A DNA stretch of 64,000 nt, from the NCBI RefSeq assembly GCF_026191915.1, contig NZ_JAIMBY010000001.1, positions 496,001-560,000 on the forward strand, in the 5' to 3' direction. Made by a program: the position numbers and the translations under genes. Positions within the stretch are counted from its first letter, which is position 1, and the number at the start of each line of letters is the position of its first letter. The DNA is from Acidiphilium sp. PA (lineage in GTDB: Bacteria; Pseudomonadota; Alphaproteobacteria; Acetobacterales; Acetobacteraceae). Below, piece after piece: positions 58,017-64,000 of this stretch. The notes below the pieces were generated by a model that had not been told where the DNA came from, made no database searches, and saw only the letters and a list, made by a program, of their open reading frames with translations.

Positions 58017-59549
58017 TCATCCAGCCGCGGCGGCATCGCTGGCCAGCGCCTGAGCCAAAGCCGCATCGACCCTGTCCACCGACCAATCCCGCTTGATCAT
58101 CGCCCGGCCCGCCAGCACGGACTGCCGGTGCAGCGCGGCATCGGAGCACAACGCGAGAATGGCAGCGCTCAGTCCCTCATCGTCATCGGCGACGCAATGC
58201 GCCAGTTTGGCGGGCCAATCGAGTCCCTCGATGGCAACAGACGTGGCAGCGCAGGGCACGCCGGCGGCGAGACTGTCGAGCAGCTTGCCTTTGATCCCGG
58301 CACCGAACCGCATGGGGGCGACCGTCAGGGTGAGGCGCGCGAAAAATGCCGCCAGATCATCGACCGCGCCGAGCAGTTGAACGCCGGTGGCGGCCCATTG
58401 GCGCATTGCCGGCGGCATCGCCGAGCCGGCGATCAGGCAGGTGATTGCGGGTATGGCGGCGCGCAGGCGCGGCATGATCTCGAACGCCAGCCGGTGCGCG
58501 GCGGCCAGATTGGGCGCATGACCGAAATGGCCGATGAACCCGATGGTCGCTTGCGGCACCACAGCGCGAGTCTTCGCCGGTGTCACGAGCCACGGCGCGA
58601 CAACCACGCGTTCGGCCGGCAGGGTGCGGCGCAGGATGGCGGCTTCGGTGTGCGAATGGGTGATGACCGCATCCGCCGCGCCGGCAACCGCCAGTTCGGT
58701 ATCGCGCACCTTGCGGGCATGGGCGATCAGCGCCGGTTCGCGTTCGCTGTAGCCGCGCCGGGCGAGGCGCAGATGATGCAGATCGGCCACGCTATAGATC
58801 ACCCGGGCGCGCGGCTGATGCAGGCGCACCAGCGGCATGTAGCCCGCCGCGGCATCGAGCCGGTGCAAATAGACCAGATCGAAGCGCCCGGCCTCGCGCG
58901 TCAGAACCTCCTCCACCGAGCGATGGACCGGCCGGCTGCGCCAGTCGATGCCGGGGTGGCGGGGCGGCGCCGAGCCGTCGGCCGCGGCGAAACTCACGGC
59001 GTAGCCGAGCCTGATCAACGCTTCGACATGTGAAAGGATGGCGTTCGACCCCGCATCACGCCCTGGCGCGGGCATCGTGGTGTCGATCACCAGAGCGCGC
59101 GGCTTGGTGCCGGCGGGGGCGAGGCGGCGGGCCGCGAGGCGATCGATTTGTGCCGACAGGGCGACGATCGCCGCATCGATCGCCGTGGTCGTGGCCAGAC
59201 CGTCCAGCACCGATTGTAGGAGCGACGTTTCATGCGCATCGAACGCATTGGCCGGGGCAATCACAGCGGGCGAGGCGGCGAGTTCCGCGCCGTCACGCTC
59301 ACGCACCACCCGGATCAGATGCTGGCCAAGGCCTGGCAACCCGCCTTCGTAGCGCAGATCGAACCCGTGCCGGCCATCGCCGATGCCGCCGGCCGCCAGA
59401 TCCGGCCGAAGCCGGTTGGCCACCACACGGTCGAGCAGAACATCATTGTCGATAACCAGGAGCGCGATCGGCTGGTGCGGCAGGCGCTCGTCCTGCGCCC
59501 AGCCGGAGATATGGGTTCGCGTGGCGATATCCAGCCTGCCGCGCAGCAT
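58017..59549 (-). CDS. Group 1 (GT4-like) glycosyltransferase with N-terminal GWA module
   Basis: A 510-residue protein. Residues about 2-70 form a small module (HISGWAQDERLPHQP, ANRLRPDLAAGGIGDGRHGF) that recurs at the C-terminus of the neighbouring Hint protein. After a linker, residues about 150-500 are a GT-B glycosyltransferase: VIDTTMPAPGRDAGSNAI, VYLHRLDAAAGYMPLV, TIGFIGHFGHAPNLAAA, and the nucleotide-sugar loop VAPMRFGAGIKGKLLDSLA. No signal peptide or membrane segment, so it acts in the cytosol. It starts 3 bases after the Hint-protein stop, so the two are cotranscribed. Acceptor unknown. Confidence 0.85.
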   Translation of the reverse strand: MLRGRLDIATRTHISGWAQDERLPHQPIALLVIDNDVLLDRVVANRLRPDLAAGGIGDGRHGFDLRYEGGLPGLGQHLIRVVRERDGAELAASPAVIAPANAFDAHETSLLQSVLDGLATTTAIDAAIVALSAQIDRLAARRLAPAGTKPRALVIDTTMPAPGRDAGSNAILSHVEALIRLGYAVSFAAADGSAPPRHPGIDWRSRPVHRSVEEVLTREAGRFDLVYLHRLDAAAGYMPLVRLHQPRARVIYSVADLHHLRLARRGYSEREPALIAHARKVRDTELAVAGAADAVITHSHTEAAILRRTLPAERVVVAPWLVTPAKTRAVVPQATIGFIGHFGHAPNLAAAHRLAFEIMPRLRAAIPAITCLIAGSAMPPAMRQWAATGVQLLGAVDDLAAFFARLTLTVAPMRFGAGIKGKLLDSLAAGVPCAATSVAIEGLDWPAKLAHCVADDDEGLSAAILALCSDAALHRQSVLAGRAMIKRDWSVDRVDAALAQALASDAAAAG

Positions 59550-59552
59550 CGT

Positions 59553-61067
59553 TCAGGCCGCCGCGAGGGCCGCCGCACTTGATAACACGGCGCGGTCGGC
59601 AGCACGGCGCACCGCAATATCCTCGAGCCCGGTGCCATCCGGCAGCCTGACCCGAAAGCCGCACCGACCGCTGCCAAACCCGGCATCCTCGACATCCGGC
59701 CGGTGCAGATTGGCCAGACCGCGATGGATCACCCGCCCGCGATGCAGCAGTTCGAAACAGACCGGAACCGCCGCATATTGTTGGCAGAACGCCCAGCCGA
59801 CCGCATGGGTGCCATCGCGGTCGGTCTCGACCCGTTCGAGCCAACCGGCCAGATCCCCGTGCCCTGCCTCGGCCGCAACCGCGCCGGCCAACGCCGTAAG
59901 CCGGGCCTGGATCGCGGCCAGGACGGGACCATCCTCGATCCGCGCCGCGCAATAGCGGCGATCGGGGACATCCGCGCCGTACCGGTCGGCATAATCGGCC
60001 GCGTTGTGAAACATCAATCGGTTATCGTCGTTGATATAGGTTTCGGAGGCTGCACCCTCGGCGAAAATCACATCATGCCGGTCAAGTTCGACATGGACGT
60101 ACTCGATGCGCTCGACCGCGGTTTCCTGCACGATCGATACGCCGTTGACGAGGCAGATTGCCGGGATCAGCGCGCCATCGACCAGCATGGCGTGCTGCGG
60201 ACTGACCCACAGCGGGCGCACCGGCCGACCGTTGCCGAGTGCACCGGCGGCAAACCGGACCGGCAGCAGATGCGGCTTGCCTGCGGCGAACCGGCCAGAA
60301 TAGGCCCGCCGGCCTAGCCATTTGATGGGTTTGCAGGATCCATCGGCCGTCAGCACACGATCGCCGATCGCCAAAGCCTCCACCGGCATATCGCCGCCCG
60401 CCGTGGCGATTCTGGTGCCCGCGCGATAGCAGGCCACTGTGATCGCTGAACCGCCGAACCCGTCGGTCGTGATGCTGAACTGGCTGCTGGTGAAACTGCC
60501 TGTCGAGAGCGTGACATCCGCGAGATCGGCCTGCGTCGCCGACTCCAGCGTCAGCACACCGCCCGCCGCTCCGGCGTTCTGGGTCCAGACCGCGCTGGCA
60601 ACACCGCTGACGCCGCGCAGATCGATCGTGTCAGTATAGGCGAAGCCTGAAATTGCACTCAGCGAACTGCTCGTGACGCCGGAATCGACGATCAACGCGT
60701 TGTTGGTGCCGGCGAATTTGAGCGGTGGGGGCGTGGTCACACTCGCGACGTTATCGCCGAGTTCAAGGGTGCCGAAGCCCGGGGCGCTCGCAGCACCCGG
60801 CGCGAAGCCGATCTCGAGAAACGGAATGATATTGCCGAGGGTTGTCGGGTTGAACGTCTCATACGCTCCGCCGCTGACCTCGTCGGTAAACAGAAAGCCG
60901 GTGCCGCTCACCGAGACGATGTCGATGACCAAGCTGGACTGGGCGGAACCGGAAACGTCGAGGATGCCTTGGCTGCCGTCCACGATGAGATCGACCGTAC
61001 CGCTGGTCGTCACCTGACTATACGATCCGAGCGTTCCTGTTCCCACCGTAATCGTCGTCGTGCTCAT
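59553..61067 (-). CDS. Hint-domain surface-type protein with C-terminal GWA module
   Basis: A 504-residue protein. Residues 1-205 are Ser/Thr/Gly-rich beta repeats (TITVGTGTLGSYSQVTTSG, GFGTLELGDNVASV), as in outer-membrane or secreted proteins of Acetobacteraceae. Residues about 210-365 form a Hint (hedgehog/intein) domain with nucleophile Cys in VACYRAGTRIAT, GDRVLTADG, SPQHAMLVDG and EGAASETYIND. Residues about 405-470 carry the same module as the next gene (THAVGWAFCQQ, GLANLHRPDVEDAGFGSG). The ATG at 61067 is chosen over an upstream one. Hint domains self-cleave in relatives; cleavage here is inferred. Operon with the glycosyltransferase. Confidence 0.8.
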   Translation of the reverse strand: MSTTTITVGTGTLGSYSQVTTSGTVDLIVDGSQGILDVSGSAQSSLVIDIVSVSGTGFLFTDEVSGGAYETFNPTTLGNIIPFLEIGFAPGAASAPGFGTLELGDNVASVTTPPPLKFAGTNNALIVDSGVTSSSLSAISGFAYTDTIDLRGVSGVASAVWTQNAGAAGGVLTLESATQADLADVTLSTGSFTSSQFSITTDGFGGSAITVACYRAGTRIATAGGDMPVEALAIGDRVLTADGSCKPIKWLGRRAYSGRFAAGKPHLLPVRFAAGALGNGRPVRPLWVSPQHAMLVDGALIPAICLVNGVSIVQETAVERIEYVHVELDRHDVIFAEGAASETYINDDNRLMFHNAADYADRYGADVPDRRYCAARIEDGPVLAAIQARLTALAGAVAAEAGHGDLAGWLERVETDRDGTHAVGWAFCQQYAAVPVCFELLHRGRVIHRGLANLHRPDVEDAGFGSGRCGFRVRLPDGTGLEDIAVRRAADRAVLSSAAALAAA

Positions 61068-61177
61068 GTACTGGCCCCGCTGTATCCCACAATCCGCAGA
61101 ATTTGGTTGCAATCGTTAACTTAAGGTTGCATTCTACGATGCGTCTCGAGGTTGTCAATAAAATATTAGTATTGTCA

Positions 61178-63148
61178 TTAATTTATAGTAGAATTCTCTG
61201 AAATTGAACGATCGCTCGTAGCCACGCGATTGGGATCGTCCGCGGCAACATGGGCGCCTGGAATTGCCAACGCGACGCGCCGCAATGCCCAGGCTTCGAT
61301 CATTCGATCAGGATGACGGGGCGGTTTCCGATCGGCAAGAATGTACGCATAGCGGTTAGCCCCGGATGGAAACGGATGATGCGGTCCCAACCCAACGCGG
61401 CCGGGCGGTACCGGTGGCTGCAAACCCAGATCGAACCGCGCGTTTATCGCGCGTAAAGCTGCACCCTCCAGTGGCCGAATGCCCACCATAGGGCCGATGC
61501 GGGCAATGATCCGCCCGACCGCCGGCGCCGCTACATAGCCGCCGGTCGTGAAACCGTGAGAAAAATCATACATCTTCGGCGTCGATTTCGGATGGACGAT
61601 CAACACATAGACCACGTAGCGCGGATGATCGGCCGGAAACATCGCCATGAACGAAGCGTTGTTCAGATGGTTGCGATAACGTCCATTCGCTGCAACCACC
61701 TGCGATGTCCCGGTCTTACCGCCTACACGATAGCCCTTTACCCGCGCATAGACGCCCGTGCCTGACAGCACGACGCCGCGCATCATTTTACGCATCAAAA
61801 CCGATACATGGTGGCGCATCACCCGCACACCCGTGCGTGGCGGCGCATTCGGCTTTCGCGCAAGCAGGGTGGGACGAAATAGGACGCCTCCATTGACATC
61901 GGCCACCACCGCATTGACCAGAATGATAGGCGCCATCGCAATACCGTTACCAAAACTGACCGTCATCGTGGTCAGCAACTTCCAACTGCTTTTCGGGTGC
62001 CAGATCGGCCGCTGGGTGCCGGGCATCTGCACTGGCGAGGGGCGGAAAAAACCCATTTTCCGTAGCCAGGTACGCTGGATTTTCCGGCCCAGAATGGTTG
62101 CGATACGCGAAGCGCCGATATTCGATGAGTAGGCGAGCACTGCGGGCATCGCGAGCCAATGGTGGACGGGCTCATAATCGGTCACCGAGAATCCATCGAC
62201 GGATAGCGGGTGGGTCGTATTGAACCGGTCCCAGTAGTGTATCAAACCCGACTGCAACGCCGCCGGCAGGGTCATCAGTTTCATCACACTTCCCGGCTCG
62301 TAATCGCCAGAAATACAGCGATCGAACAGCGTGTCCTGCGGTGCGCGGTGAAGATTATTGGCGTTGTAATCCGGCAGGCTGACCATCGCGACGATCCGGC
62401 CGGTCATGCTCTCAACAATTCCACACGCGCCGCGCGCGTGATAATCGCGCATCGCCCGCGCAACGGCCTGGTGCACGATGTCTTCGATACGCAAGTCAAT
62501 CGAAAGACGCAGCGGCCGGTTCGTCGCCCTGACTAACCGCTGGTTGAAATAGGCTTCGACGCCGGCAATGCCGCGCTGGTCCGGGGTGACGCCACCAAGA
62601 ATGTGCGCGGCAAGATCGCCCTGGGGATAATGGCGGACCCAGGTCGGTTGAAAATAGATCCCTGGCATTCCAAGCCTGTTCACGGCGACCTCCTGCCCGG
62701 CCGTGAGCGATCGATCGAGATAGACAAAGCGCTCGCGGGCCTGCCCCAACCGACGCGCAAGTGTGGCGCGGTTGAGCATCGGCAACACGTTCGCAAGCCT
62801 CCTGGCATCGCGACCTGGATGCGTGATTTGTTGGGGATCCGCGTACAACGCAGCGCCCGGGAGTGACACGGCCAGCAAACGGCCGCGCCGATCGAGGATC
62901 GGTGCGCGGTCGGGTGAAGGGAGCATCGTCCGAAAGTCGGGGCGCTGCGCCGCCAGGACTGCAGGGTTTGGCAGAACCGGCCTGATTATTGTGGCGTCGA
63001 TCAGCTTGATCGCCAATACGCCGTATAGCGTCGCGAATCCGACGATCCCTAGGCTCGTCCGCCCACGAAAACGACGCCGCCACCGCCGGATATCGGCAGG
63101 CGCGATGTCCTGGGCTGTTGCCGGATGAGGCTTATGCTCCAATGCCAT
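61178..63148 (-). CDS. FtsI-like class B penicillin-binding protein (peptidoglycan transpeptidase)
   Basis: A 656-residue protein with a short cytoplasmic start, one membrane helix (LGIVGFATLYGVLAIKLID) and a periplasmic transpeptidase domain. Active site: S287 and K290 in EPGSVMKL, S341-S342-N343 in YSSNIG, and K478 in GGKTGTSQ. APILDRRGRLLA is the class B N-terminal motif. It cross-links septal peptidoglycan. It lies outside any division cluster, so it may be a second FtsI homologue rather than the housekeeping one. A long C-terminal extension after the domain (about residues 575-656) is basic and unusual. Confidence 0.88.
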   Translation of the reverse strand: MALEHKPHPATAQDIAPADIRRWRRRFRGRTSLGIVGFATLYGVLAIKLIDATIIRPVLPNPAVLAAQRPDFRTMLPSPDRAPILDRRGRLLAVSLPGAALYADPQQITHPGRDARRLANVLPMLNRATLARRLGQARERFVYLDRSLTAGQEVAVNRLGMPGIYFQPTWVRHYPQGDLAAHILGGVTPDQRGIAGVEAYFNQRLVRATNRPLRLSIDLRIEDIVHQAVARAMRDYHARGACGIVESMTGRIVAMVSLPDYNANNLHRAPQDTLFDRCISGDYEPGSVMKLMTLPAALQSGLIHYWDRFNTTHPLSVDGFSVTDYEPVHHWLAMPAVLAYSSNIGASRIATILGRKIQRTWLRKMGFFRPSPVQMPGTQRPIWHPKSSWKLLTTMTVSFGNGIAMAPIILVNAVVADVNGGVLFRPTLLARKPNAPPRTGVRVMRHHVSVLMRKMMRGVVLSGTGVYARVKGYRVGGKTGTSQVVAANGRYRNHLNNASFMAMFPADHPRYVVYVLIVHPKSTPKMYDFSHGFTTGGYVAAPAVGRIIARIGPMVGIRPLEGAALRAINARFDLGLQPPVPPGRVGLGPHHPFPSGANRYAYILADRKPPRHPDRMIEAWALRRVALAIPGAHVAADDPNRVATSDRSISENSTIN

Positions 63149-63271
63149 GACATTGAATTAACATAAAGCCTGCACGTCGTTGTATAAGCCGCTGAAAAAC
63201 TTTATGTTACCACAATTCGCGCCTACAAATTCCACCGGCGCGGGTCAAGCCGTTCATCATGGGAGCCGATC

Positions 63272-63709
63272 ATGCCGGGATCGAAAGTGCGTTTTCTCAA
63301 GCGTTGGCTGTTACTGCTCAGCTTCGCGGGCACGCTGAGCGGCTGCGGCACCAATGCGCCGCACCGAATGGGCACCGGTACCGCCAGCGGTGCAGCGACT
63401 GGGGCCGCGTTTGGCCTGATCGGAGGACCAATCGGTGTTGTGATCGGAGGCGCGATCGGCGGCGGCATCGGCGCGCTTACGGCTTCGACCACGACGCCGC
63501 AGCAAATCAACCTGGATAATATCGGCAAAACCGGTACCGGACCCGGTGCAACGCCGCAGCAGCCGAGCACCACCTCCGCGCAGCCGGGATTACGCGACCA
63601 GATCAATTCGTATCGGTCTCAACCACAGTCCCTCACCCCAGCCGCGCCGCCTGCAGGCTATAACGCAAGCGTCCAGGCGCAACCGCTGGCGCCCCCCGCC
63701 ACCCAGTAG
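63272..63709 (+). CDS. Small lipoprotein with glycine-zipper segment
   Basis: A 145-residue protein. A basic start and hydrophobic helix (FLKRWLLLLSFAGTLSGC) end in a lipobox LSGC, so it is probably acylated and placed in the outer membrane. Residues about 38-68 (ASGAATGAAFGLIGGPIG, VVIGGAIGGGIGAL) form a glycine-zipper hairpin. The rest is Pro/Gln/Ser/Thr-rich and disordered. A GGGAGC ribosome site precedes the ATG. Similar proteins are called glycine-zipper or YMGG-like. Function unknown. Confidence 0.78.
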   Translation: MPGSKVRFLKRWLLLLSFAGTLSGCGTNAPHRMGTGTASGAATGAAFGLIGGPIGVVIGGAIGGGIGALTASTTTPQQINLDNIGKTGTGPGATPQQPSTTSAQPGLRDQINSYRSQPQSLTPAAPPAGYNASVQAQPLAPPATQ

Positions 63710-63901
63710 TGCGGATCACTGCGCTCAGCTGTATGCGCGCATACCCAAGTCCAGATGAGCGGCGCTATAAACTTCGTCCATGCATGACTTGACTCGGGTT
63801 GATCGGCCCGATCGCCATGCCCACCATATCGGTCCGTCAACGGTCCTATGCTCGGGACGACGACAGGTTGGCTCAATACGATCTCGGAAAGGAATACCGA
63901 T

Positions 63902-64000
63902 ATGACCCTCAAGAAAACCATGATTGCAGCGCCCGTTGCCTTGGGCATGGCTCTCGCCCTGGCCGGCTGCGGTACGTCGCAACCGGAGCGCGCTCAAGGC
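63902..64000 (+). CDS. Lipoprotein, N-terminal fragment (cut by window edge)
   Basis: MTLKKTMIAAPVALGMALAL followed by AGCGTSQPERAQG: a lipoprotein signal with lipobox LAGC. GGAAAGGAATACC precedes the ATG. Only 33 codons lie in the window. Its nearness to the glycine-zipper lipoprotein suggests a related small outer-membrane protein. Confidence 0.72.
   Translation, partial: MTLKKTMIAAPVALGMALALAGCGTSQPERAQG

Overview
The window is high-GC DNA from an aerobic Gram-negative bacterium. The rpsP-rimM-trmD-rplS-leuC order, a cytochrome bo3 quinol oxidase, rhizobial-type rhamnose genes with a fused RhaD, and many PAS/GAF hybrid kinases point to an alphaproteobacterium. Acetobacteraceae (Acidiphilium-like) is my best guess. 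That is inference from gene content; no rRNA or tRNA gene was seen.

Layout. (1) 1-3781, minus strand: translation and export genes ffh, rpsP, rimM, trmD and rplS, then the start of leuC, with a structured REP-like inverted pair between rplS and leuC. (2) 3954-8495: a large GAF/PAS/GGDEF/EAL protein and an acetoacetate-decarboxylase-like protein. (3) 8521-13060, minus strand: a sugar-alcohol type operon with a SorC regulator, an EryA-like FGGY kinase, a D-2-hydroxyacid dehydrogenase and a class II aldolase, but no transporter. (4) 13153-24318: a complete L-rhamnose locus. The regulator, isomerase, fused aldolase/dehydrogenase and kinase run leftwards; the four-gene ABC importer and a sugar epimerase run rightwards. 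(5) 24328-29173: a SAM-adenylate cyclase-ATPase-TPR protein and a divergent cytochrome P450, separated by a perfect CRP-consensus palindrome. (6) 29174-35160: a gene-poor, partly AT-rich stretch, then a protein with only a sigma-70 region 4-like domain, a single-domain response regulator and a double hybrid histidine kinase. (7) 35393-41186: a YtfQ/YtfR/YtfT/YjfF-type sugar importer with two tandem binding-protein genes. (8) 41374-45442: cyoABCD. (9) 45492-53832: a small membrane protein, a KaiC-like ATPase translationally overlapping a histidine kinase, two small stress-type proteins and another hybrid kinase. (10) 53907-63148: aconitase, heme exporter genes ccmAB, a glycosyltransferase and a Hint-domain protein sharing a C-/N-terminal module, and an FtsI-like penicillin-binding protein. 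(11) 63272-end: two small lipoproteins, the last cut by the window edge.

How it works together. Two sugar importers and two sugar-processing operons feed central metabolism, where aconitase and bo3 oxidase act. Around them lies a dense signalling layer: a c-di-GMP phosphodiesterase candidate, a cAMP cyclase candidate with a CRP-like site, a KaiC/kinase pair and three hybrid kinases whose kinase-receiver modules look like paralogues. The least described items are the sigma4-only protein, the KaiC-kinase pair with a Ser-Tyr pair at the KaiC phosphosite position, the Hint/glycosyltransferase shared module, and the polyol operon that pairs EryA/EryD-like proteins with enzymes not used in the classical erythritol route.
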